Positions 33,806 to 44,386 of a stretch of 64,000 nucleotides of DNA are shown here, one piece after another. Source of the stretch: Hymenopellis radicata (lineage: Eukaryota > Basidiomycota > Agaricomycetes > Agaricales > Physalacriaceae); contig JADNRX010000031.1 of the NCBI GenBank assembly GCA_015501595.1, positions 1 to 64,000 of the forward strand, in the 5' to 3' direction. The notes under the pieces are model-generated. The model worked only from the letters and a program-made list of their open reading frames with translations. It had not been told where the DNA came from and searched no databases. The first letter of the stretch is position 1, and the number at the start of each line of letters is the position of its first letter. The position numbers and the translations under genes are program-made.

Positions 33806-36261
33806 CTACATACATGGGCCATCCATTAATATCTTCCCCTTGGGCTGCTCCGCTTTGCTTGTCTTTCCTGCCAGATCATACTTGCCCATGGCAGTCTGAC
33901 TGTCCACTCCAATGTACTTCTCCTCGAACAAATCTGGGCGTGATTCGGTGCTGCCAGCCGCGCATACCTTATCATTGGTGTCGTATTCACGTAGCAGTAC
34001 GGCAAATTGGATGTTGCAGGTTACTCTCTGTCCGGCCTGAGACATCCAACCGCTGAGGGTGTATGCTATAAGAGCAAAGTCGCCTCTTTCGAGTTCTTCC
34101 TCGCGTTGCGGCAAGGCGTTGTATTGTACGAGCTTGAATGGCGCTCGTCCGTCGAATATAGGGACTGTGCATTGTATTAATAGCCGCGCCTTGTCAAGTC
34201 AAAAATTGTACCTGGCTCTTCATACGAACGGAGTATAGGCCCGTGTGTGACACCATCCATGGGGGTGTCCTGGTCGTCCTTACCATAGTTGCTTTGAGAT
34301 TCTATGTTCAAGCGTCACTAGCCGAACGGCTCGGTGTGGGGGGTACTCACCGTATTTAGGTTTGCGCTTCGTAACGAAAGCAATGCCGTCACCCCTCACC
34401 TCGAAGGCCGGTTTCCTATAACCGGTCAGCTTGCTTGTTGCGGCAACTATCCTGGGAAGCATCCGTTCAATTGGCTGAATACACAAGTAACGAACGGAAA
34501 CGTCGTCATCGAATGGTTCCCTCAAGTTTGAATCCGCAACACGACCTATAATAATTAGAGACAGACACGAGCCTATACTCAAGTATATTCATACTCATCA
34601 TGCGAGTAACTCATGCCTCAAGACCAATACTCACGACTCACGACTCTACTCAAGACTCTACTCTACTCAAGACTCTACTCGCGAGTATTCATGAGTCTTG
34701 AGTATATAAATACTCAAGTATACTCAAGTATACTCACCAAATTAGACAGTCGGCAGATTTATTTAAGCTAGCAAGTAGGATATTGAGTCGTATTTATATT
34801 AGTAAGGACTTTTGTTGAGACTAGAGGTAAAGGTGGAGCAGGATTACAACATATCTGCTGAGCTATTGCATGTAGATGAAGTGATGAGTATTCATGAGTA
34901 TGAGTCTACTAAATACTCATGGCACTAGATGTAGATTCACTACTCACCAAATACTCTAGACTCTACTCTACTCATCTGCGAGTATACTCTTGACTCGCAC
35001 AATGAGTACACATTTATTCACGAGTATTTTTTATACTCTATACTCGTGTCCGTCTCTAATAATAATGAAAGTAGCGTCGGGAACTTTACGTCCCCTGCTA
35101 CCCGAATAGACGTGGCGGTTCTTGAATCCAACGGTGCCGACGGTGTTATGGAACTCGCGTGGCTCCACACCGAACATAGGGAACATGTTGTTCCCGACAG
35201 CGTAAGATGAAATGTTCAATATCCGTCTGTTAATAGATATCAATAAAGCTCTGAATAACGGGCTTTATATACTTACTCGACGAATTCAGGCGCATTTCCC
35301 AAATAATCCCTCAACTTGCACCAGGGTAGACAGACCTCACGATTGCTGCCCCTGGTATACTGCAGTCCTGTTTCGGGTACGCGTGCGAGGACGGTGACGT
35401 TTGGAGGCTTGAATTCACTTCTGTATTCGTATTACAAGATCAGCAATCATTCATCGTGTACAAACTGCTGAAACTTACCGTGTCGCTTCAGCCTTATCTT
35501 CTTTGACTTCGGCACTCTTGTCTGGTGAGATGTGGAGGGCTTCGCTCTCGAGAGGCTCAGTCCCAGAATCTCCGACTTGTGAGAAGGGCGTGTCCTGATG
35601 TCCAGTGTCACCGGCTGTTTGAGAGTGCACGGCCACAGGACCAGACTCCCCCTCAGACGGGCGTCGGTAGGATGACCAGCCTTAGCTGCTGCGCCGATAT
35701 CCAGATCGTGTCCTTGCGAGATGGGCGGCCCTTGACCTTCTGTGTCTCGGTCTGTTTGAACCCGGATGGACGCGGCTCCAGGCACGTCGTCCAACGGAAG
35801 GGGAGTAGGGACAAGCGGCTTGGGAATGGCGGTGGCGTCCTTGACAGGGGTTCAACAAGTGTCATCGCAGTAGTAGTGGGTGTCTGCCCTCCAGCCCTCA
35901 TGCTCGCCAGTTTGCTTTCCATGTCAGCAGTCAGTCGGCTTGCCGTGGTCGGAAGACTGCCAAACATGCCCATTGAGCAATACACGCAGGTCGATAATGG
36001 AGTTCACATACATTGTACTGTTTCCATCTGAACTGGCCGTATCCGCATCACTAAAAACATTTCAGTTTAGGCGTCACCAGAAGATAGTTCAAGTTACCTG
36101 TGGGGACTGGGCTTAGTCTTCTTCGTCGGCGACTCAATTGACTCGGTCCGGCCTGCCGAGGCGTCGGAGTCTGCGGGTCTTTTGTAAGGATGTTCCTTCC
36201 TGCCACTCGTGGACGATCTGAAACTGACAATGAGGTGCGACGAATGGTTGTGGCTGGACAT
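33806..36261 (-). pseudogene. Lineage-specific gene of unknown function, split by element C
   Basis: Exons recognisable from ATG 36261 (MSSHNHSSHLIVSF, KRPADSDASAGRTESIES), through a basic Ser-rich part (35447-35794), SSYAVGNNMFPMFGVEPREF and KNRHVYSGSRGRKVPDATF, then after element C GRVADSNLREPFDDDVSVRY, AFVTKRKPKYGE and a last exon with ERGDFALIAYTLSGW ending at 33806. Removing element C and one duplication rejoins VPDATFII to GRVADSN in frame. A C-terminal strand pair (GDFALIAYT.., VTCNIQFAVLL) resembles that of the gene at 37902-40044, so the two may be distant paralogues. No function can be assigned. Confidence 0.5.
34556..35058. mobile_element. Element C: short hAT-type MITE, 503 bp
   Basis: Ends TAGAGACAGACACGAG and, inverted, TAGAGACGGACACGAG; 8-bp duplication ATAATAAT at 34548-34555 and 35059-35066. 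Almost the whole element is a degenerate array of ACTCAAGTATACTC, GAGTATTCATGAGTA and GACTCTACTC units. It lacks the hairpin core of A, B, D and E, so it is probably an ends-only deletion form. It interrupts the minus-strand gene around it. Confidence 0.88.
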
Positions 36262-36706
36262 TACAAACCTCGTCGTTGCCATTTTGCGCTTATAGATATG
36301 ATCGAGACAATACTTGGCTTTTATAGGCGTCTATCTGTGGCGGCAAAGGAGTCCAATAATCGATTGAAGAACGTTTATCTTTCATGTGATTTAGAGGTGT
36401 TCCCTGTTGCTTGTCAGGTGAGTGCAGGACGGCGCCCCGCTGTCGTCCTCTAACACCGTTATGATGCCCGATCGACACGTTGCTCCTCTGTAAACAGCAT
36501 CACATTGCACGATCACTGCCTTATTTCCTCTTCTCGCTCCCACCTGTCATTTCGCATGGGCGCCGTACGTCCTTCTTGTCAGAATTGGCCACAAAGACAT
36601 CCGTGAAACTACCTGTCAAGCTATTTTTTACGTGCGACACCCCTACGTCCTATGTCTCGGAAATACTTTAGAACGGCTTCGTTAATACCTTAAGTTCAAG
36701 TTGATC
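36262..36706. other. Gap between the minus-strand gene and element D
   Basis: No supportable gene; the short ORFs look random. Probably the promoter side of the minus-strand gene. Confidence 0.45.
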
Positions 36707-36714
36707 CTTGTCTC

Positions 36715-37880
36715 TAGAGTTTACAAGTCCGGTTGGTAGGACCGGGTAGGACCGGCGGACCCAACCGAACTGCAACCGATTTTGGACCGGTTAGCAAGCA
36801 ACCGGTTGCCGGTTTCAACCGGTTGCGGTTGCCGGTTCTAACATTTTGCTATTTTTTGCTGGACCGGTACAGACCGGTTGAGACCGGTTGCAACCGGATA
36901 ATGTACCTATATATTAAAGATGAATTTACAATTTTTTTCTGAGTCAAACGGGCCCTTGCGTGGCCCAAACGAGCCATCTCAAGTATTTCCTCCAGATCCG
37001 GCGACTCGGGCCGAGATCCGAGGTGACGCGTAAGCATCCGATCAGTGCATCTCTCCTTCTTCTTACCTTCACTCTCACCACCACTCGTCGCCCGACTTCA
37101 AGTCGGCGATGATGGCAGCGTCACCCGACTTCAAGTCGGTGATTTCAGTACCTGTGCTCGACTTTGAGTCGGCACATCGATGGAGCAGGAGACGACTTTG
37201 CGTCGTCTCCACGGCAACAACAGCAGGACGCGTAAGCCCCTGCAAACGGGCAGCAAACGACAACCACTGGAGGAACGAGTCATGACGCCACCTGCCGCAC
37301 CGTTGAGCGCGCTTGAAGAGCGGGGGCGGTGGATACGGGCTGCCGCGTCGTCTGCAGGCGACGTAGCAGACTTGTATGTTTTTCTTTCTCTTCTTTTTGA
37401 TGTTGGCGGCGCCTGTGGGCGCCGTCAACTCTTTCGTTATACTAACTCTTTAATATAGATTACCTCTTCCTATTCACGGGTAAGCCCTCGCCTGAGGCAC
37501 CATTCCCAGAATCTATCACCATCCCCCACCTTCAATTTCCCTTCCTCCCACACCCACCTCATGTCAATCCATCATGCACCGCCTATGCTCCCGTCGCAAT
37601 TGCTGCAGGATGCGGACGGGGCATGAAAAGACAGTGAGTGTGGTGCGGGATGCGGAAGGGGGCAGTCCGTCTCAGTTCCAACCGGTCGCGACTGGTTGCG
37701 ACCACTAGTGGTCCCAACCAGTTGTGGACCGGTGAAAGACCGCAGTTGCAACCGGTCCTCGACAAGGACCGGTTGCGGTCCACGGTTGACGCAAAAAGTC
37801 GTATTGGGCAACCGGTTGCGGTTGCCGGTCCTTCCAAATTTGGGCGCCGCAACCGGACCCAACCGGACTTATAAACTCTA
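36715..37880. mobile_element. Element D: hAT-type transposon, 1166 bp
   Basis: Ends TAGAGTTTACAAGTCCGG and, inverted, TAGAGTTTATAAGTCCGG; 8-bp duplication CTTGTCTC at 36707-36714 and 37881-37888. Both ends carry arrays of ACCGGTTGC / GCAACCGGT. The core resembles that of element E (TCAAACGG, CCCTTGCGTGGC, CCGGCGACTCGGGCCGAG, GACGCGTAAGC, CAAACGGGCAGC) and holds four hairpins at 37088-37109, 37121-37142, 37153-37176 and 37188-37210. One frame (37180-37458) is open for 92 codons across the hairpins and is probably not coding. Confidence 0.9.
37088..37210. repeat. Hairpin array in element D
   Basis: Three units share bulge (C, C, T), inner stem CGAC/GTCG and loop TTCAA, TTCAA, TTTGA, with outer stems TCGC/GCGA, TCAC/GTGA and TGTGC/GCACA. 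A fourth, GGAGACGAC-TTTGC-GTCGTCTCC, has no bulge. Confidence 0.8.
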
Positions 37881-38247
37881 CTTGTCTCCCACCTGGGCTA
37901 TCATGTCTCTCACTTACTGCTCCGCTAACCCCACAGCCATTGAGAAATACTTCAAAGGTTGGACTAAACGTGAGCCGACTGATCTTTGTTAAGACGCGCG
38001 CTCACACGGCTTTCAGTCGTCGACACCGTAGTACAGGCGAAAACCGGGTCGCAGACTCAGCTGTCGCGTTATATGGACAACACCCTCCTCTCGAGTGACG
38101 TCGTGGTCTCCGACTTCAATTCGTCTTCTCTCCAATATTTACTGTGGCAAGAGAGTCAGGACGTGGAGGTCTCTTTAAATGTTCAAGGCGTTGTGGCCGA
38201 GGCCTGTCTTCTTCCCGTTCGTGTTTCCAAGAATCGTCCAGGGTGAG

Positions 38248-39385
38248 CAAGGGGGTTCCGGACTTAAAGTCCGATACATCCGGCAGGTAGGTAGGGTCAG
38301 CGTCGAGGTCCAAAAAAAGTTTTCTCAAACCATGATATTTTGGGTCATATTTGGGTCATAAATTGTGTATTCAAGTATTAGCTGCCCCAGTCGAACAGGT
38401 AGTCTTCAAACGGTATGATATTGGGTGTTCTAATGTTATAATTCTAGTGCTACTGCTCCTGTAGACGCGGGTCAATCACCGCACGGTGACAGAGATAACA
38501 ACAACGAAGACTCACCATCACAACCATTGGCCAGTGGTCATCGTCGATGGGCCGTCGAAGATGCATCTTGGCTTGACGGCGACGACGAAGAAGCGCCTGA
38601 TGGTGAGCGCGAGGAAGACGCCGAAGAGTCTGTCAATGATGGAGAATCCGAAGTAGGCGAGTCCGGCAGGGATGGCAATGATATGGATGACGAGGAGGGA
38701 GAGACATCGGCTGTAGAAGAGTTGGAGGATGTCGAAATGGGAATTTTAGACGCACCAGTTGACGAAACGGCGCTACCTACCTACCACAACAACACCTCGA
38801 TCTACCACTGCGGCCGCGGTAACGGCGACATCTACATCCGTAGCAGTCCTTTCACTCCCGCCAAATCCTCCACCAAATGCGATCCAACCTTTACCGACTC
38901 CGGCAGTCGTTCCCCAAGTGATCCAGCTGGCGGGTACAGCGGTGATGAACAGTGGCAGACCTTCGCAGGCATTGAAACGGAAGACAGTCGCGGATATTCT
39001 TGGCGAATGCGTATGTGGCGTGAAGGTGGCAGAGGAGGAGAGAGCAAGTGCGACCAAATGTACGCGAGCTGGATGTGAGACGGGTTGGGTAAGTATCATC
39101 TACGCGTTAAATGATGGTCTTGCTTACCAGAAGGAAGTTCCATACGACCTGTATAGGCATGGATTTTATTCCACAGCGTTGGACATGCGACGGCTGTGGA
39201 ACAAGAGGTGGAAAGCGCCGCAGATGATGGCGCGGGGAAGAAGTGGGGTCAGGGGTCCATACCAATATGGTAAATAACGCATCACGTGCTACATATGACG
39301 TCATAGAGGTAGGTAGGGTCTACGCCGACCTCTCAAAAAAATTAAACAGCCCTGTGTACGAAATTTTAATTTTGGAACCCCCTTG
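38248..39385. mobile_element. Element F: hAT transposon with transposase remnant, 1138 bp
   Basis: Ends CAAGGGGGTTCC and its inverse; 8-bp duplication AGGGTGAG at 38240-38247 and 39386-39393. Subterminal AGGTAGGTAGGGTC occurs near both ends (about 38284 and 39306) in direct orientation. Unlike A-E it encodes protein (next entry). Confidence 0.85.
38450..39227 (+). pseudogene. C-terminal remnant of a hAT transposase with a PHD-like finger
   Basis: An acidic linker (WLDGDDEEAPDGEREEDAEE) is followed after a frame change near 38755-38790 by KRKTVADILGECVCGVKV and, across a short intron (donor at GTAAGTATC, acceptor GAAG), CTRAGCETGWFHTTCIGMDF and QRWTCDGC, ending in a basic tail at 39227. The Cys/His spacing (C-x-C..C..C..H..C..C-x2-C) is a PHD-like finger found at the end of basidiomycete hAT transposases. 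The catalytic domain is missing, so this is an internal deletion derivative. Confidence 0.6.
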
Positions 39386-40044
39386 AGGGTGAGTGATATT
39401 TGCTTTGGATGACACGGACAACCCTCAAACTATCTTCATAGAATTGTCAAATACAACACCATCAGCCAATCCATTACCATAGTGAGCCACTCGCTCGATG
39501 CCGAATTCAAGAATGCTATTGAGGCGATCAACGGCATCTACCACCTTATGGCGTCGTACAACGACTCCTTAGAACCACGAAGGAGGCATTTTGTTGGCGA
39601 TCAGGAAGCCATTCACGCCGAATGTCATTTATTTTCCGTGCGTAAGGAAACATCGGGCGGAAAGGGCCTAGCCGTGTCCGCGCAGCTCGACCCCGCTGGC
39701 GTTATAGCTAAGGAAAATGCGGCGGGCACCCACCTTTACGACTCGGACAATGTGGTCGATGTCTATCAGAGGTCTGTTGACAAAGGGTAAATGTCTTTGG
39801 TTTTTTACCTCCCCGACTCGGCACTGAATTGTTCTTCAGAAAGCCGAGCCTGGCTGGTATTTCTCCGGCCCTCATCCGACCAGGCGACGTGGTGGACATT
39901 GCGATATCTTTCCGCGTTGTCTACGGTAAGAAGTTCCAGGTTAAGCTGGAAGGCGTCATCGTCGAGAACAGCCAGGGAAGCAAGGCAAGTTCCTGCAGTT
40001 CAACAACTTTATCTTCTTGTTTTGACATCTTTCCAAGGAGTTAA

Positions 40045-40701
40045 CTAAGTTATCGAATGCAAATAACACGTCGTATAAGGGCCCATCTAAGCGCAAGGCT
40101 ATTTCGTAAACGTTGGAGTTGTGTAGTAGTGCTTAATATACCATTCAAGATACGGCCTTGATGGATTTGCCCTGATCATCGTTTCACGTGAGCGTGGGCG
40201 GGCACGTGCCCTTTTAAAGCCAGGCCTGTTTTGCTATGTTGTGGTTGACTACATTCATACACGATCACCAATGTACCGGCAAGTGCTACGTGCGGCGAGA
40301 TCATCGCCTGGTCTCCGTGTTAGATGGCCTTGTCGTGTCATAGATTCCTTTCACTTCCTAATTCGCCATTCTTCTCAGTACGTTATACTGCTACACGCTT
40401 CGTTTGTCGAGGTTCCGAGCATATACACGCTTCCACCATATGGACTGTCCCGACAGGCGCCGAGAGCGGTTAGATCATTGCCTTGTCTCCGTGCCACGTA
40501 GCCCCTGTTTGGAGAATAACTGCCAATCGTTTAGGGACTCGCCTCTACGCGTGCACGCGTCGTTCCCCTTAACGCTCCCTTCTTTTTCGACACACTCCTC
40601 TCGTTCAACGGCCCTTGGAGCGCCTGGCGACGTTGGCGTTTAATGAGGTCGATGTCACTCGACCTGTCGGTTCCATGTATATGCCAGCTATCCCTATGGT
40701 T
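40045..40701. other. Intergenic region
   Basis: No supportable gene. Contains two loosely similar blocks (around 40275-40340 and 40440-40500, sharing GATCAT..GCCT(G/T)GTCTCCGTG). Confidence 0.4.
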
Positions 40702-40879
40702 CACTTGTCGCGCGGTCTCGAACAACCCCCCTCTCCACATGGATTGAGACCAATACATCCTTAAAACCACCTGCTTTTGTCACATCGCCTCACTTGTCGC
40801 GCCGTCTCGAAAGCCCCCTCTCCGCATGGTTTGAGACCAATACATCGTTAACACCACGTGCTTTTGTCACATCGCCTTC
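40702..40879 (+). repeat. 89-bp tandem duplication upstream of the nucleotidyltransferase-like gene
   Basis: CACTTGTCGCGCGGTCTCGA at 40702 recurs at 40791 (one change), and the rest of the unit (GAGACCAATACATC, TGCTTTTGTCACATCGCCT) repeats with a few substitutions. The second copy ends 24 bp before the start codon at 40903, so this duplicates core promoter or 5' leader. Confidence 0.85.
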
Positions 40880-40902
40880 TTAAAATGGTTCGTGTTCGTT
40901 GG

Positions 40903-42167
40903 ATGTCTAAACAAGACCTTGAATATGTTCTACGGTGTGTACACTGCCTTACATATCATGCGCCACTCATATCTCGACAGGACTCAGCTGATGCCGGAGT
41001 ACGCGTTCCCTACAATGTCATTGTGGGAATTGACTCGCATGAGGACTTTATCATCCTGGTGGCGTCTTGCCGTCGACTCATACATTCAACGGGACGATGT
41101 CTTGTCCTTGATCCTCGACCCGTTCTTCTCCCCTCACGCCACGCCTTTGGTTCTCAGGACCATGACGAATTCGGGTGCTGTCATTTCCGGCTCCATGGCT
41201 CTTGCTTTTTTCAGCCGCCAAGTTTATCCCGCCAGCGACCTCGACTTCTATGTGCCAGCTTCCACCTTTATGATGATTGTACACCTGTTACATTTCTTCG
41301 GATATATTCATGTCCCTCGCACCGAAACCGAAACTCTCGACACCTTTCCCTCCACACTCCCTCCGGAATATCCTGACGAAGAACAGCAGCATATTCGAGC
41401 AGTATATTCATTTGTGAACGCGAATGCTCGTGTCGTTCAGGTTGTAGTCGTCGCCTGGAATGTAATCGATGCTATTCTAGGCTTTCATTCAAGTACGTCG
41501 CCTCTTAACAATATCCTTTGGTTGATTTGTGACTGCTATTACAGCTGTCGTAATGAATCTCATAACTGCTACTCACGCCCTCTCGCTTTATCCCTATTTA
41601 TCCTTGGTCTTACGAGTCAATGTGCCAAGGCGTCATTTGAGCACGTCGGGTGTGGATGGAGTAAACAAGTACACGGAGAGAGGTTGGTCTCTCGCATCAC
41701 CTATATCATCCCCCTCCTTGCGGCGCACCCAGCTCGTAGGAGACAGATCTTGCTGGTTGGCAGCACATTCGAAATGCAGTCCTTGTATACCTTTGGGTCA
41801 CAGCTGGTTTGTGGATGTCGATAATACGGGCGATTCTATGGAGGTTGAGAGATCCATTGTGAAAGCTTCGTCCATGCAAAGAACTTATTGTGTCGACATT
41901 GACATTGCTGCCTATATCAAAAGGAGCGATAGACCTTGGTACGTTATCCCTCCTCATCCCCCCGCCTTGACCATCGCCCTTACCCACCCCAGGACCGATA
42001 AGCGCCTCGTCATGTTTAACGACCAGCTAATGACACACTCAGGCAATGTAGAAGATGTGTTTAGTGCCCTTACTCTCCTGCAGAAACATGTTTGCGATTA
42101 TGCCCCTTACTGTTCTTCTTGCCGCCGCCGTCGTATCTACACTATTCTGATCAGTATCCTGTACTGA
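40903..42167 (+). CDS. Nucleotidyltransferase-fold protein, lineage-specific
   Basis: Exons 40903-40934, 40981-41492 and 41545-42167 join in frame. The centre reads AVISGSMALAFFSRQVYPAS followed by DLDFYV, matching the G-S..D-x-D block that binds metal and nucleotide in pol-beta-type nucleotidyltransferases. Downstream are VVQVVVVAWNVIDAILGFHS and TVVMNLITATHALSLYPYLS, then a more variable half with several cysteines. Members of this kind are common in mushroom genomes with no known role. The start at MSKQDLEYVLR is chosen because it splices in phase to RTQLMPEYAF. Substrate unknown. Confidence 0.6.
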
Positions 42168-42264
42168 CAGGCATGTCACCTTGTCTGCTTCGCCTTTTTA
42201 GTTAATCCCTATTCTTGCTATGAGCTTAAAGGCGTCGAATGATATTATTTATTGCAGCATCCGG

Positions 42265-43183
42265 ATGGATCCCTCTACCAAGTCTCTGTTGTTGGACGCC
42301 CTGACCAGGCTAGAGGCGACCGCTCTTGAAGGACAGAACGATGACTTGGCTTTAATTCGACAACACATCACACATTCACAATGCGGTAAGCGCCAATCCA
42401 GATACCTCAATTAATGTTAAAAGTCTTCAGTCTCTGACAGGGTGACTATTGACGAGAACGAACTCTTATTTTTTGCACCCCCCGAGCAAGTCGTCGCTTC
42501 AGATGTGGCACACACAGCCCCAGGCACCAATGAGCCACCCAACAAGGACACCGAATCACCAGAAGACGTGACTGTTAACGAAAGCTCAGAAGAAGAGCAC
42601 GACTCAGTCCATGAGGAAGAAGATGCTGAGTCGATTTCGTCCGATCCGGATGCCGAATTTTTGCACATATTGTCTGCCCCATGTGATTTGCTTTACGCCC
42701 TATGTATAGTTGTCCTAATGTTCTAATAGATAGGCAGGTCTCCAGCGACAGCGAAGAGCCCAGTGACATTGGGTCCTTCATTGTTGATGATGATGAAGTC
42801 GAGTCGGACGGATCACAGACGGATGATTCGGATGTTGTCGAGATCAGCGAGTCCAAGGAACAGATCGAGTCGGACGGGTCGGAAACAGATGCGGAAATTC
42901 CCGAGCCGAAGCGACGGATGATAACAAGAAGCCTTAAAAGAAGTAAGCATGGTTCAACAAGTTAAACAACTCCACATGACATTTTGTAGAACGTATGCCC
43001 ACCCCAGACGACATGGAAGGAAGCGATCTGTCTGACAGGGAAGAAGGCCATCTGTCCAACCAATATAACGGTGCGGAAGTCCACGTTCACCATTGTTCAT
43101 CCCTAAAATGCCTCCTAGACGTTCGCAGCGAACCCTACGTGAGAAAGCGCTTACGTCTGATTCTAGATTCGGAATCCGAATAG
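42265..43183 (+). CDS. Acidic low-complexity protein, likely nuclear
   Basis: ATG 42265 gives MDPSTKSLLLDALTRLEATA, then (donor 42386, acceptor 42430) VSDRVTIDENELLFFAPPEQ and a long Glu/Asp/Ser-rich region (SEEEHDSVHEEEDAESISSD, VDDDEVESDGSQTDDSDVVE), ending with a basic patch (KRRMITRSLKRSKHG) and RKRLRLILDSESE. The exon joins near 42680-42735 and 42965-42990 are uncertain. It directly follows the nucleotidyltransferase-like gene on the same strand. An alternative upstream ATG at 42220 is in frame. Acidic and basic blocks suggest chromatin or nuclear partners; this is inference. Confidence 0.45.
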
Positions 43184-43268
43184 AAGCACCTTCATGTAAC
43201 TCTGTTTAATTCCCTCATGTCCTTCATGGTCGCCCTTCCTGGCCCGATTTTAGAGGTTATATGCCAGC

Positions 43269-44386
43269 TAGAGACCTCAACGAGTCACCGAGTCACCGAG
43301 TCATCTGGTGACTCGACTCGCCTCGGGCACGTCGGCGTTCGGACTCGCGTGACTCGCGAGTCACGTAGTCACGAGTCCGGTCGCGAGTCTGAGTATGGCT
43401 CTGCTGACTGCGAGTCATCATATGATGACTCGAAAATATTTAGCTATGTAATTTATCTTAATTTACAAATTTTTGCCAACTCAAACGGACCCTTGCGTGG
43501 CTCAAACGAGCTATACGCAACAATTTCGCCAGATCCGGCGACTCGGGCCGAGTCCCGAAGCGACGCGTAAGCGTCTGATCGGGTGATATCTCTGTACCTC
43601 TTACCACCACCACGACCACCTGGGGAGCGACGATTGTCGCCCCCGCTGCTCTGACGATTGTCAGGCAGCCTGTGGGGTGTGTCTTTGGCCTCGGCTTTGT
43701 GCCGGGCCTGCTGCTGCTGGCTCTGCGCTAGCAGCAGAGCTGGAGCACGACTCGGACACTCGTTGCTCGACTTCAGGTCGGCGACGACGCTATCGGCGCT
43801 CGACTTCAAGTCGGCGCCGACATGACCGACGCTCGACTTTGAGTCGGCGTCGATAGGACGCGTAAGCCCCGCAAACGGGCAGCACACGATCCAATCACTG
43901 GATTGCCGACACCAACTGGATTGCGGTGCCGACGATGGATGAGGATGAGGATGACGACGACGACGACACCATGATGATGCGATGAGGAGGGGGATGCGAT
44001 GCGATGAGGCGGATGACGCGAGATGGACGCGACGACGAGTCGTTCGGAGTCGACCACCACCACCACCACCACCACCATCCTTCCACCCCACCCCACCATC
44101 CTTCCACCATCACCCCCACCATATCCTCATGCCCAGCTGACTGTCCCCGTGCCATTGCCCGGGGATGCTCGCTGCGCATGAATACTTGGGGGTGTATGGA
44201 CTCGCGAGTACTCGTGAGTATCCGAGATGACTCGGACTCATGGTGAGTACTCGCGAGTGGACTCGCGATGACTCACGAGTCATCGCGAGTCGAGTCCGAC
44301 GCGAGTCTGAACTGGACTTCTTTTTGCGTGGGTACCCGCGTCACGAGTCGCGAGTCTGACTCGCGTTGGACTCGTTGAGGTCTCTA
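43269..44386. mobile_element. Element E: hAT-type transposon, 1118 bp
   Basis: Ends TAGAGACCTCAACGAGTC, inverted at the right; 8-bp duplication ATGCCAGC at 43261-43268 and 44387-44394. Both ends carry GACTCGCGAGTC / GAGTCACGAGTC arrays. Core related to element D by sequence, with hairpins at 43760-43787, 43794-43819 and 43828-43853. Simple runs of CCA and CGA triplets fill 43935-44100. No transposase. Confidence 0.9.
43760..43853. repeat. Hairpin array in element E
   Basis: Three units with T bulge, inner CGAC/GTCG and loops TTCAG, TTCAA, TTTGA; outer stems TCGTTGC/GCGACGA, CGGCGC/GCGCCG and CGACGC/GCGTCG. Confidence 0.8.

Larger units (their letters stand above)
37902..40044 (+). pseudogene. 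Lineage-specific gene of unknown function, split by element F
   Basis: Start ATG 37902 (MSLTYCSANPTAIEKYFKGW). Exons then carry VVDTVVQAKTGSQTQLSRYM and SLQYLLWQESQDVEVSLN, reach 38247, and resume after element F with an intron and the exon SHSLDAEFKNAIEAINGIYH, RRRHFVGDQEAIHAECHLFS, GTHLYDSDNVVDVYQRSVDK, then SLAGISPALIRPGDVVDIAI and FQVKLEGVIVENSQGSK. The element lies at a splice donor (AGGGTGAGT), so it may lengthen an intron rather than break an exon. The C-terminal GDVVDIAISF strand recalls the minus-strand neighbour. Function unknown. Confidence 0.5.

Noticed and set aside
37180..37458. 92-codon ORF in element D
   Set aside because: It runs across the hairpins and lacks any family match or homologous frame in element E.
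44019..44100. His-rich or Trp-rich ORFs around CCA triplets in element E
   Set aside because: Simple-sequence repeat read in several frames; no protein support.
27530..44386. CRISPR-like reading of the palindromic repeat arrays
   Set aside because: Repeats are short, unevenly spaced and degenerate, without unique spacers of fixed length, and they sit at transposon ends in a eukaryote.
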